Below, in pieces: positions 34,845 through 43,183 of a stretch of 64,000 bases of DNA (positions are counted from its first letter, which is position 1; each line of letters opens with the position of its first letter). Origin of the DNA: Deltaproteobacteria bacterium. Its GTDB lineage: Bacteria; Acidobacteriota; Thermoanaerobaculia; Multivoradales; JAHZIX01. The stretch spans positions 268,125 through 332,124 of the forward strand of contig JAHZIX010000044.1 in NCBI GenBank assembly GCA_022601195.1, read 5' to 3'. The notes beneath the pieces are model-generated. The model was not told the DNA's origin. It searched no databases and saw only the letters and a list, made by a program, of their open reading frames with translations. The translations under genes were made by a program, and so were the position numbers.

Positions 34845-34918
34845 CACCAGGAAATCCTAGCCTTGCCTCCCTATTGGCCGCAAGGGCCGAGGGGATTCTC
34901 TAGTCGATTCCGCTGGGT

Positions 34919-36850
34919 TCAGGGGGTCAGATCGTGGGTCAGCAGAATCTCTCTCAGCCCCAAAAGGGAAGAAAGATTGTGCTGCACATAGTCGATTCGC
35001 ACGCTCCACTGAGCGAGCCCTTCTCGGAACCCGCCCAGCGAGCGGTCCGGCCGAGGCAGATAAAGCACGTTCTCCTCGTTGAACTGACACCGCAGCTGAA
35101 AGGCCGCGGCCTTCTCCAGCGCTATCTGGTATTGCCCTGGGTCGACCTCAGCTCGAAGGGTGATCGAATGAATAGCGATCAGGGCTTCCGAGCGGGTCGC
35201 GGTGGAAGTTGATCCCGGAGGGGCGTAGTAAGTGCCAACCCACTCTGGGTTGGGATCCTCCTGGCGCTGAGTCGACAGAATCCCCAGGGCAATGCGCCGG
35301 CCATGGAGGTAATACTGCCGCCTACCGCCCGTTAGCTCGTGAAGCTCGTCCAAGGCCATCAGCAACCAATGGTCGTGGGGCAATTGATCGTAGGTCTTGC
35401 CTAGGTCTCGGACCCCCATCAACCACCCGGCCCCCCGTTCCGCAGCATTGAACCAAGAGCTCTGGGAACCTTCCGGATGAATACGGCTGTAGCGCACCAG
35501 GGCGAGCACGGCTTCGCCGGGGTAGTACAGGGACTCGAAGGGTGGTCCCTCTGCCTTCCCGAGGAAATAGAGGTGCTCGAAACGACCATCCGGGGCTTGT
35601 TGAAAAGTCAGGAAGCGAGCCAAGCGATCCATCTTCTCCCGCCAGCGGTCATCCTCGGTCACCTCGTAATGCTTCAATAAAGCCAATAGGGCCAGTGCCG
35701 TTCCCCCCAGTTTGGCTCGGCCGCCCCGGGAGACAATGGCCTCGAACCCTGCTTCAGTGTCCTCCGGACGCGGCGGTCGAGCAAAACGTAATAGGGACTC
35801 CAGGCCGCCCTCTCCGGCTACTAGGAATCGCTCATCGCCGGTCTTCTCGAACAATTCGAACAGGGAGTAACAGGTACCTGCTTGGCGAAGCAGGTTGGAA
35901 GCTCCTAAGTAGCCGTCGAAACGAGGGTCGTAGTTGTAGCCGAAGGAGCCGTCCGGGAGCTGGTGACGCAGGAGATACTCACCCCCAGCAATGGCGGCGG
36001 AGAGAAGAGCATCGGGGGTAATCTCCGGTTGCCGATTGCCTCTCACAAGCTCGTAGGCACCGCCCTGGAAATCCTCAAAGAAACTCATCACGACAGGAAA
36101 GTTGGGCTCGGGCTTCGCAGGAGCAGAAGCTTCTATCTCCACAAGCTCAGGAGGGACACCCCTGCCATCTTCCGCCAAATAGCTCCTTAGACTGTCCGGT
36201 CGAAGCCGTCCCCCCGTATCCATCACCTGGCGAGACAAAAGCTCCTCCGAAAGTAGAAGGAGCCCAGGCTCCGCCAGCCAATAGCCCAATTGCCTTCGAT
36301 CGAGAAGGCCTGCATCACCGAAACCCGGCGCCTCCCTTTGCCAATCGAGAACAACATCTAATTTCAAACGCCCCGAAGATATTTCTTCGGGCTCGGCGAG
36401 AGCGAGAAGTTGGCGGCTCGCTACACCCACCGCCTCCTCAACGGTAGCTCCCCGTCCCTGGGTCACCCGGGCGGTACGAGCCGATCGACTCAGGCTCAGC
36501 ACGACAGTGACCAGGTCACCCGGCGACTCCGTGCTCGGAAATCGCTCTTCTTGGGGCATTCTTCCCAGTCGTGAAGAGGTCGTCAGGAGTTCCCGCGCTT
36601 GCCCTAGCCAACGAGCAGCTGAAGCAGCATCCGGAACCTCCACCGGAGTCACAGCGATCCCTGCTGGGGAGGCTGTCGCTACCGCAGATGGGTTTGCTGA
36701 AGAAGGTCTACCCTCTCCACAACCGAAGAGAAGAAGAAAAGCCGCGCCCAGGAAACACCATGGCCGACGGCAGCTTGCGCCGGAGAAAGGTCGAAAGGAC
36801 CACCTCGAAGGCGGTTTTCTGGGCGGAGGTGAAGGGCGGAGGGCGGTCAC
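34919..36850 (-). CDS. Putative lipoprotein with a helical-barrel (glycosidase/epimerase-like) fold
   Basis: A 643-residue protein. Near residues 30-44 a hydrophobic stretch ends in a lipobox-like LLFGC, so it is probably a membrane-anchored lipoprotein. Up to about 250 no family is apparent. From about 285 to the end regular helical repeats with aromatic, Gly and Asp-rich turns (GSFGYNYDPRFDGYLG, KTYDQLPHDHWLLMAL) suggest an alpha/alpha-barrel as in AGE-type or terpene-cyclase-like folds. Start is GTG at 36850 without a strong ribosome site, so the true start may differ. It is preceded by the FHA-RDD gene (61 bp). Function unknown. Confidence 0.65.
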   Translation of the reverse strand: MTALRPSPPPRKPPSRWSFRPFSGASCRRPWCFLGAAFLLLFGCGEGRPSSANPSAVATASPAGIAVTPVEVPDAASAARWLGQARELLTTSSRLGRMPQEERFPSTESPGDLVTVVLSLSRSARTARVTQGRGATVEEAVGVASRQLLALAEPEEISSGRLKLDVVLDWQREAPGFGDAGLLDRRQLGYWLAEPGLLLLSEELLSRQVMDTGGRLRPDSLRSYLAEDGRGVPPELVEIEASAPAKPEPNFPVVMSFFEDFQGGAYELVRGNRQPEITPDALLSAAIAGGEYLLRHQLPDGSFGYNYDPRFDGYLGASNLLRQAGTCYSLFELFEKTGDERFLVAGEGGLESLLRFARPPRPEDTEAGFEAIVSRGGRAKLGGTALALLALLKHYEVTEDDRWREKMDRLARFLTFQQAPDGRFEHLYFLGKAEGPPFESLYYPGEAVLALVRYSRIHPEGSQSSWFNAAERGAGWLMGVRDLGKTYDQLPHDHWLLMALDELHELTGGRRQYYLHGRRIALGILSTQRQEDPNPEWVGTYYAPPGSTSTATRSEALIAIHSITLRAEVDPGQYQIALEKAAAFQLRCQFNEENVLYLPRPDRSLGGFREGLAQWSVRIDYVQHNLSSLLGLREILLTHDLTP

Positions 36851-36911
36851 GAGAAAAGGTGTCTGTCAGGGAAATTTGGGATTTGGGTCAACGGACCGGA
36901 CGACGGAAAGA

Positions 36912-38363
36912 TCAGGAATCCCGTCCTGCACCGACGTAGGTGCCGGAAAGAACGTCGTGGAGGCCCCGGTGACCGCGGTTGAACGCCGCCATCAGGAAAC
37001 CGAAACCCAGTGCCAAAGCGCTGGCGCAGTAGCCGGCGAAGCGCAGGAGCGCTCGACCCGCGCCAATACCAGGAACCCGAGACCCGGCTTCGTAGACGTA
37101 GAGGCCGAGGACACGCTTTCCGGGGGTCGTTCCCCAAAGGTGCCAGCCAAATACCTGCAACAAAAGTTGCAGACCAAATGAGGCGGTATAGAAAACCGTC
37201 GCTCCCTTGGAGCTCCAAGGCCCTCCTGCCAACAGGGAAGCGATAGCCCCGAGAGCGAGGACCAGCACGCCATCCAAGAGACCCGCCAAAGCTCGGACTC
37301 CGATTCCCGCCGCTGGAACCTCACGCTGTTGAGGGCTAGATTTCGGCGGCCGATCCAACTCCGAGGCAGGCTTGGCGCGAGGTCCTGGAGCCGGCCTTTC
37401 AGGGGAAACCGCCGACGGCAAGCCTGGTGCTAGGTCGAGTTCATCTAGCTCATCCAGAGAAGGCAACAGCTCCTTGCTCGTCGAACCGGCGGACGGTACC
37501 GAGGGAGGAGCCACCGGAAGAGCTGGAGGAATGGAAGCTCCCTCCTTGGAAGGAGTGGTCGAGGGAGCGCTAGAACCAGGGGCAGTCGCCTTCGGTGGAA
37601 GCGGCATCGAGGGGATGGAAGGCATGGGGGGAGGCGTCTCCCCGGATGAGTCCGGAAGGGCTTGATCCAGAGCTTCGTCCAGATCGGGTGCCAGACGACG
37701 AATCGCCTCCTGGAGAGTGTCATTGCCTACCGCTGTTTTTTCTCGCGAAATGTCTGGAAGGTCGGACCGCTGGGCCTCGAAGACGGGTGACCTCGGCGGC
37801 TCTGGAGGCGCCTCCGGAACGGGACTGGCGACAGAGCCAGGCCGGGTAGCCAACCCGGGATCGGACTCTGGTTTGGGCTCCGAAACTGGCTCCGGAATTG
37901 GCTCTCGAACGGCAGGCGATGAGGGCTGAGCAGGAGCCGCAACCGGGTCCTGTGGACCCTGGAGGGTCTCCTGAATGGGCTCGCCAAATTCCGCCAAGGC
38001 ATCTGCCTGCTCCGCCTCCGCCAAGACATCGGCAAAGGAATACTCGTCGGTGCTGTCGATCGAAACCAAAGAGAAGTGTGTTTCCCCGAGGGTTACCTTG
38101 TCACCCACGCGAAGCACTCTCTCTCCTTCGACTTGGTCCCCATTCACGAAGGTCCCATTGCTGGAAGAAAGATCCCGCAGCAGGACTTCGTCGCCCTGAG
38201 TCCTGATCAAAGCATGGCTTCGGCTGACGCTCGGGTCTTTCAGAACCAGCTGGCAGCTGCGGCTACGGCCGGCGAGAGTCTCCCCCTCCACCAGCTCACA
38301 GTTGCCACTGCTCGAACGCAGCACATATCTGGGGCGATCGGAAATCGCTGAGTCCTCCTGCAT
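36912..38363 (-). CDS. FHA-domain protein with C-terminal RDD membrane domain
   Basis: A 483-residue protein. The N terminus is an FHA phosphothreonine-binding domain (about 10-100): GRSRSC, DPSVSRSHA and SSNGTFVNG are all present. A low-complexity Pro/Glu/Ser linker of about 240 residues follows. The end is an RDD membrane domain (about 345-480), with an RxLAxxLD-type start, a TPGKRVLGL segment and HRGLHDVLSGTYVG. It could recruit a phosphorylated partner to the inner membrane; kinases of the kind found at 7974-10616 are plausible sources. It lies 93 bp downstream of the uvrA gene. Confidence 0.88.
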   Translation of the reverse strand: MQEDSAISDRPRYVLRSSSGNCELVEGETLAGRSRSCQLVLKDPSVSRSHALIRTQGDEVLLRDLSSSNGTFVNGDQVEGERVLRVGDKVTLGETHFSLVSIDSTDEYSFADVLAEAEQADALAEFGEPIQETLQGPQDPVAAPAQPSSPAVREPIPEPVSEPKPESDPGLATRPGSVASPVPEAPPEPPRSPVFEAQRSDLPDISREKTAVGNDTLQEAIRRLAPDLDEALDQALPDSSGETPPPMPSIPSMPLPPKATAPGSSAPSTTPSKEGASIPPALPVAPPSVPSAGSTSKELLPSLDELDELDLAPGLPSAVSPERPAPGPRAKPASELDRPPKSSPQQREVPAAGIGVRALAGLLDGVLVLALGAIASLLAGGPWSSKGATVFYTASFGLQLLLQVFGWHLWGTTPGKRVLGLYVYEAGSRVPGIGAGRALLRFAGYCASALALGFGFLMAAFNRGHRGLHDVLSGTYVGAGRDS

Positions 38364-38455
38364 CCAGCGGCGCCAAACCTGCGCCTCAACGATTCAAAGT
38401 CACTTTTCCTTTTAGGATACCACGCAACACTCCACAGGATTGTAGATCCATCGAC

Positions 38456-41389
38456 TCATCCTGGACTCCCTACGGCTCTCTCTCGATCTGACTGCGAGAG
38501 CTGGAGATGACGCCTCAGCTCCACCGCCGTAGGACCCTCGCCAGCGCGCATCATTTGCTGTAGGGATCCCGCGAAGAGTAACTCCCCACCACCGGTGCCG
38601 CCCCCAGGCCCGAGATCGACCACCCAATCACACCGGGCGATCAGGTCCGGACTATGTTCGACGACAATCACTCCATCCCCCTGAGTCACCAAACGCCTCA
38701 AAGTTCTGGCCAAGAGATCGATGTCTGAAAGATGCAGCCCCGTGGTGGGCTCGTCAAAAAGGAAGAGACGAGGTTTGTGACCTCGAGGCCGATCGAGAAA
38801 GCTCGCCAGCTTCAACCGCTGTGCTTCCCCTCCGGACAGAGTCGAGGTCGGCTGCCCCAGGTGCAGGTAGCCAAGCCCAACTTCCGAAAGAAGCGCTAGG
38901 CGACGCAGGAGCTTCCGGGCTCCGGAAAAGAAATCCTGAGCTTCGTCCACAGTCAGCTCCAAGACTTCTGCAATGGTTAACCCCTGGACTCGAATCCCCA
39001 GGGTTTGCGGCCGAAAGCGCCGTCCTTGGCAGACGTCGCAGGTCACTGAAACGGAAGCCATGAAATGCATGTCCACTTCCGTCAACCCCGTGCCTTTACA
39101 CTCGGGGCAGCGACCCCGATCGACATTGAAGGAGAAGTGTCCAGCCGTGATCCCAGCTTCTTTGGCCGCCTCAGTCGCAGCGAAAATCTTCCGCACCTCG
39201 TCGTAGGCCCCTACATAGGTCACCGGATTAGAACGGCTGGATCGGCCCAAGGGCTTTTGATCTACCAGGATCACATCCTCCAGATCATCCAGACCGGCGA
39301 GACCGTCGCAGTCCCCTGGCTCTACATTCACCACTCCCTTGGAGCGTTGATAGGTCCCGTATAAGACGTTCTCTACGAGGGTAGATTTTCCCGACCCGGA
39401 AACCCCTGTTACCGCCACCAGGGTTCCCAAGGGAAGCCGCAAATCGAAACCCTTGAGGTTGTGGGCCCGGGCTCCCCGAATGACCACCTGCGACCTCGCT
39501 GCGATCTCCTCTTCCAAAGAGGGAAGCCCTTTTTCTCGACGCGCCCGGGCTGCCTGGTCGAGAGCTTGGTCTGGTGGCCGCAGCAGGAAACGGCCGGTAA
39601 CCGACTTCGGTTCTCGAAGTGCCTCCTCTGGTGGGCCCTGAGCCATCAACTCCCCACCATGTACCCCCGCCGCCGGACCGAGATCGATCAGATAGTCCGC
39701 CCCTTCGATGAGCACTCGGTCGTGCTCCACCACCAAAACCGTGTTGCCTCGAGCTGCCAAATCCCGTAGCAGTAACAGCAGGCGATCGCTATCGACCGGG
39801 TGGAGGCCGATCGTCGGCTCGTCGAGGACGTAGAGAGTGTGGGTCAGGCCGGAACCGAGAGCGGCCGCCAAATGGATCCGCTGGGTCTCACCCCCGGACA
39901 AGGTCCGCGCCTGGCGATCTAACGTCAAATAGCCCAACCCAACCCGGTGCAGGACTCCGACCCTCTCCTGGAGCTGTTCGAGGAGATGCCCGGCCACCTC
40001 TTGCTGCCGTTTGGACCAACGGTGATTCTCCAGCCAGGAGTTGAGATCTTCAATGCTCCGGCGGGACAGCTCCGGCAAGGTATGCCCCTCCAGACGAACC
40101 GCTAGGGCCCCGGGCTTGAGGCGGGTCCCTCGGCACTCCAGGCAGGGAGTGTAGGCCCGGTAACGGGCTAGGAGAACGCGCACGTGGACCCGGTAGATCT
40201 TGCGCTCCAGCCAGGAAAAGAAACGCTCCAGGGTTAGAAACCCGCTCTCCTTTCGCGCTGGTCCACGCCAGATCCACTCCTGAGTCTCCGCATCCAGGTC
40301 CTGCCACGGCTGATCTAAGGGCACTCCTCGGGTCCGGCAGGCGACGAAGAGATCTTCGTAGTGCTTCTCATAGGCCGGGGTGTTCCAAGGGGCGAAAGGG
40401 CGTTCTGCTAGGGAGCGGCGAGGATCCGGAATCACTCGTTCGGGATCGATTCCGACCACCCGGCCAAAGCCTTGACAGGAAGGACAAGCTCCCAGAGGAG
40501 AGTTGAAGGAGAATAGAGCCGGAGTCGGGCGCGGGAAGACATCTCCACATTGCACACAGCCGAGTTGGCGGGAGTAGAACCTGGGCTCCCCTGCTCCATG
40601 CACCTCCAAGCTCCCGGAACCCAACTGAAACCCCTCCTCCACAGCGGAAGCGAGAGCAGCGCTGACGGTGTCCTTGGCCTTGAACCGGCCCAGTACCAAC
40701 GGCAGGGTCGCCCAGGCCTTGGGCCAATTGGCACCCGGCTCTAGACGCTCTACCGGGTGCTCCACCGGCCGCTCCATTGGACCCTCACTGGGCACTTCCT
40801 TGGCCTCTTCCTTGAGGCGCCGGCCAAATCCCTGGCGAATCAACTCGCGAAGGGTTTCCCGGGCTTTTCTCTTCGGTCGGACTAGCCGCACCACCAACAA
40901 GAATCGATCTCCGGCACCTCCCTGGGCCAGCTCCTCGGCGACCTCCTGGGGAGTAAAAGCCCGAGCACTTCCATGTCCACGGGGGCATTCCACCTGCCCT
41001 AGGTGGGTGAACAACAGCCGTAGGACATCCTGGACTTCGGTCAGGGTTCCCACGGTCGACCGGGCGTTCCTAACGCTGTTGACAGCCACCAGGGCCACCG
41101 GTGGCAAGATATTTTCGATGGCGTCGACGGGAGGTCGCTCCATCTGCTGCAGAAACTGGCGAGCATAGGTGGACATGGACTCCACGAAACGCCGCTGCCC
41201 CTCGGCAAACACCGTGTCGAAAGCCAGGGATGACTTCCCAGCTCCGGATGGACCGGTGACGACGGTGACCTTGCCGTGAGGAATGCGGCAGCTCACGCCT
41301 TTGAGATTGTGGGTCCAGGCGCCGACCACCTCGATGGCATCACGGGGATGATCCTCGCGGGCTCGGCGCTGATTGGGGCGACGAGTCAT
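38456..41389 (-). CDS. uvrA: UvrA-family excinuclease ATPase
   Basis: A 977-residue DNA-damage recognition ATPase. Two ABC modules are present: GPSGAGKSS near residue 37 with its LSGGETQR and DEPTIGLHP, and GVSGSGKST with LSGGEAQR and DEPTTGLHLS. The structural zinc ligands are seen as CVQC/CPSC and CPEC/CDVC. The region after the first Walker A, usually containing an IDQK/IEQK-like segment, reads ALVAVNSVRNARSTVGT, and the following zinc site at CPRGHG is reduced. It may be a paralogue rather than the main UvrA. Its ATG overlaps the stop of the ATP-grasp gene by 4 bp. Symbol given for the family. Confidence 0.88.
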   Translation of the reverse strand: MTRRPNQRRAREDHPRDAIEVVGAWTHNLKGVSCRIPHGKVTVVTGPSGAGKSSLAFDTVFAEGQRRFVESMSTYARQFLQQMERPPVDAIENILPPVALVAVNSVRNARSTVGTLTEVQDVLRLLFTHLGQVECPRGHGSARAFTPQEVAEELAQGGAGDRFLLVVRLVRPKRKARETLRELIRQGFGRRLKEEAKEVPSEGPMERPVEHPVERLEPGANWPKAWATLPLVLGRFKAKDTVSAALASAVEEGFQLGSGSLEVHGAGEPRFYSRQLGCVQCGDVFPRPTPALFSFNSPLGACPSCQGFGRVVGIDPERVIPDPRRSLAERPFAPWNTPAYEKHYEDLFVACRTRGVPLDQPWQDLDAETQEWIWRGPARKESGFLTLERFFSWLERKIYRVHVRVLLARYRAYTPCLECRGTRLKPGALAVRLEGHTLPELSRRSIEDLNSWLENHRWSKRQQEVAGHLLEQLQERVGVLHRVGLGYLTLDRQARTLSGGETQRIHLAAALGSGLTHTLYVLDEPTIGLHPVDSDRLLLLLRDLAARGNTVLVVEHDRVLIEGADYLIDLGPAAGVHGGELMAQGPPEEALREPKSVTGRFLLRPPDQALDQAARARREKGLPSLEEEIAARSQVVIRGARAHNLKGFDLRLPLGTLVAVTGVSGSGKSTLVENVLYGTYQRSKGVVNVEPGDCDGLAGLDDLEDVILVDQKPLGRSSRSNPVTYVGAYDEVRKIFAATEAAKEAGITAGHFSFNVDRGRCPECKGTGLTEVDMHFMASVSVTCDVCQGRRFRPQTLGIRVQGLTIAEVLELTVDEAQDFFSGARKLLRRLALLSEVGLGYLHLGQPTSTLSGGEAQRLKLASFLDRPRGHKPRLFLFDEPTTGLHLSDIDLLARTLRRLVTQGDGVIVVEHSPDLIARCDWVVDLGPGGGTGGGELLFAGSLQQMMRAGEGPTAVELRRHLQLSQSDRERAVGSPG

Positions 41390-42405
41390 AACGCTCCGGC
41401 GAGAATTGTCTCCAGCAACCTCATCTGGGCTCGAATCGCAACCTCTGTCTCTCCCCTCCGGTAGGTCTGACCGAGGCCTGGGGTGGCATTGACTTCGATC
41501 ACCGTCGCAGCTGCAGGGTCTCCAGCTAGTTTGGGATCTAGATCCGGCACTTTGAAGTCGATCCCAAAGTAGCGAAGCTGCAAAGCGCGGCCGATCGCTA
41601 CGCAATGACGCAGCCAGGCATCCGGCAGCTGCCGAACCATGGTGGCGACGCAGAGGCGATTGAGATTGAGAATGTCTTCGGACAGGGCGACCTGCTCCTC
41701 CGGAGGCAGTACCGAAGTGAGAGTCAGCCCCTGAGCAATCACCCGGTTCTGCCACATGGGGTCCGTTTCCAAGGAAGCTTCGAAGGCTTCCCCAACAAAG
41801 CGGGTGTCCCATGCCGCCAACAGCTCTCCCAAGGACGTCTTGCCATCCCCGGTCAACACCACCGGTTGGCGGGAGTAACCCAGCAGATACTCCCCGTCGA
41901 GAAAGTCGAGCCGCAGATCGAATCCTTTGACGCGCTCCTGAACCAAGGCCAGGTAATCTCGTTGCCAAACCGTCTCCACTGCCGCCTCGAGCTCAGACAG
42001 ATTGTCGACTCGGGTCACATCCCGGCCGCGGGAGCCACGATTCGGTTTGACCACCAAAGGAAAGCCATGCTCGCCAGCGAATCGGCGGGCAGACTCTAAA
42101 CCGGTGTACTGGGGAAAGCTCGACAGCTCAAAAGTTTCCGGGGCCAAACAGCGGGTGCAGCGAGGTACTTTGAAGCCAGCTCGATCCAAGACCAGGGCCG
42201 TATAGAACTTATCGGCCGCCAGCCGGGCGGATCCCGCGTCGTTGATAGGCGAAAGACCAATGACCATCACTCGACTTTTGCCTCGGCCCCGTAACTCGTA
42301 CAGATAACCCGTCTCCGGGTCTAATTCTTCTAGCTCGAAGCCGAGCCGAGCTACCGCCTCGGCTCGAATGATGCGCCCCACCGGGCGAGGATCTAGGGTG
42401 TTCAT
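41386..42405 (-). CDS. ATP-grasp ligase (cyanophycin-synthetase/RimK-like)
   Basis: A 339-residue ATP-dependent carboxylate-amine ligase. Family marks are FPLVVKPNRGSRGRDV (ATP-binding loop), LVQERVKGFDLRLDFLDG, the GIDFKVPDLD strand and the metal-binding end TVIEVNATPGL. It resembles the ATP-grasp region of cyanophycin or glutathione synthetases. The substrate cannot be read from sequence. I place the start at ATG 42405; 42426 would be TTG. The gene is divergent from the TetR gene and coupled by ATGA to uvrA downstream, an odd partner for such an enzyme. Confidence 0.82.
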   Translation of the reverse strand: MNTLDPRPVGRIIRAEAVARLGFELEELDPETGYLYELRGRGKSRVMVIGLSPINDAGSARLAADKFYTALVLDRAGFKVPRCTRCLAPETFELSSFPQYTGLESARRFAGEHGFPLVVKPNRGSRGRDVTRVDNLSELEAAVETVWQRDYLALVQERVKGFDLRLDFLDGEYLLGYSRQPVVLTGDGKTSLGELLAAWDTRFVGEAFEASLETDPMWQNRVIAQGLTLTSVLPPEEQVALSEDILNLNRLCVATMVRQLPDAWLRHCVAIGRALQLRYFGIDFKVPDLDPKLAGDPAAATVIEVNATPGLGQTYRRGETEVAIRAQMRLLETILAGAL

Positions 42406-42431
42406 CCGGCGCAGTCTAAATGACAATCACC

Positions 42432-42460
42432 TTGCCTCCAAAACTGACCTTAGCTACAAT
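42432..42460 (+). promoter_or_regulatory. Sigma-70 promoter of the tetR-RND operon
   Basis: TTGCCT at 42432-42437 and TACAAT at 42455-42460, 17 bp apart. The predicted start near 42467 falls in the centre of the TetR operator palindrome. Confidence 0.6.
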
Positions 42461-42478
42461 TACCGACCGGTCGGTAAT
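42459..42478. promoter_or_regulatory. TetR operator, perfect 20-bp palindrome
   Basis: ATTACCGACC and its reverse complement GGTCGGTAAT form an uninterrupted 20-bp palindrome that starts in the -10 box and spans the expected transcription start, 16 bp before the TetR ATG. This placement implies that the repressor blocks its own operon. Divergent control of the ATP-grasp gene (54 bp away) is possible. Confidence 0.8.
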
Positions 42479-42494
42479 ATAGAAAAGGAAAGTC

Positions 42495-43148
42495 ATGTCT
42501 CCCCGCTCCCCCCAACCCCCTGGCCCCCCTCCCCGGGAAGATCTCACCACTCGAGCCCGCATTGGCCTAGCCGCCATCGAGCTCTTCGCCGCCCGGGGGT
42601 ATGCAGGTACCTCCATGGCGGACATCGCTGTCCGTGTGGGTATCAGTAAACCCGGCCTTTACAACCATTACCACTCCAAGGAAGAGCTCCTTCTAGAGCT
42701 CCTTCAGCACAGCCTCGATGCTTGGAGGGACGCGAGTCGGCCAGCGCTGTTCGCCGACGGCAGTTGCCAGGAGCGCCTCTGGAACCATTTGATGGCCGCT
42801 GTGGAGTTCACTACGGATCATCGCCATGAATTGGCCATCGTCCGGTTGGCTGCCTCGCTCATCGGCGGTGAGCTGGGGGAACGAGTCGGTCAAATCGTCG
42901 CCGCCCAAAAGGAAGACTACCTAAGGGTGCTCAACGACTTCTTTGCGGAAGGCCTCAGCCGGGGGGAGCTTCGGGAAGCACCGGCAGTGGACCTTGCCCT
43001 GGCCTGGCGCTCCTTTCTCGACGGTCTACTGACGGATTTGGTCTTCAAGACCCGTGCCCAGAGCCTGGGACGAGAGCGCTTGCGCAATATTTGGAAAATT
43101 GTCTGGAGAGGCCTGGAAGGCCCGACTGAGAACCGGAACCCACAGTGA
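42495..43148 (+). CDS. TetR-family repressor of the efflux operon
   Basis: A 217-residue regulator. The N-terminal helix-turn-helix (about 22-66) reads AAIELFAARGYAGTSMADIA, then GISKPGLYNHYHSKEELL, a textbook TetR pattern. The rest is an all-helical ligand and dimer domain. It starts at ATG 42495 with AAGGAAA upstream and precedes the TolC-adaptor-RND genes, so it probably senses a pump substrate. A perfect palindrome overlaps its promoter. Confidence 0.92.
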   Translation: MSPRSPQPPGPPPREDLTTRARIGLAAIELFAARGYAGTSMADIAVRVGISKPGLYNHYHSKEELLLELLQHSLDAWRDASRPALFADGSCQERLWNHLMAAVEFTTDHRHELAIVRLAASLIGGELGERVGQIVAAQKEDYLRVLNDFFAEGLSRGELREAPAVDLALAWRSFLDGLLTDLVFKTRAQSLGRERLRNIWKIVWRGLEGPTENRNPQ

Positions 43149-43177
43149 GAACCGAAACCCACAGTGAGAACCGGAAA
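43127..43177 (+). repeat. 19-bp tandem repeat at the tetR/tolC junction
   Basis: The unit TGAGAACCGGAACCCACAG occurs at 43127-43145, recurs with one change at 43146-43164, and is followed by a partial third copy to 43177. The second copy supplies the TGA stop of the TetR gene. A likely replication-slippage product. Confidence 0.85.
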
Positions 43178-43183
43178 AGCACC

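Noticed and set aside
43127..43177. CRISPR-like repeat
   Set aside because: Directly abutting 19-bp units without spacers; a simple tandem repeat.
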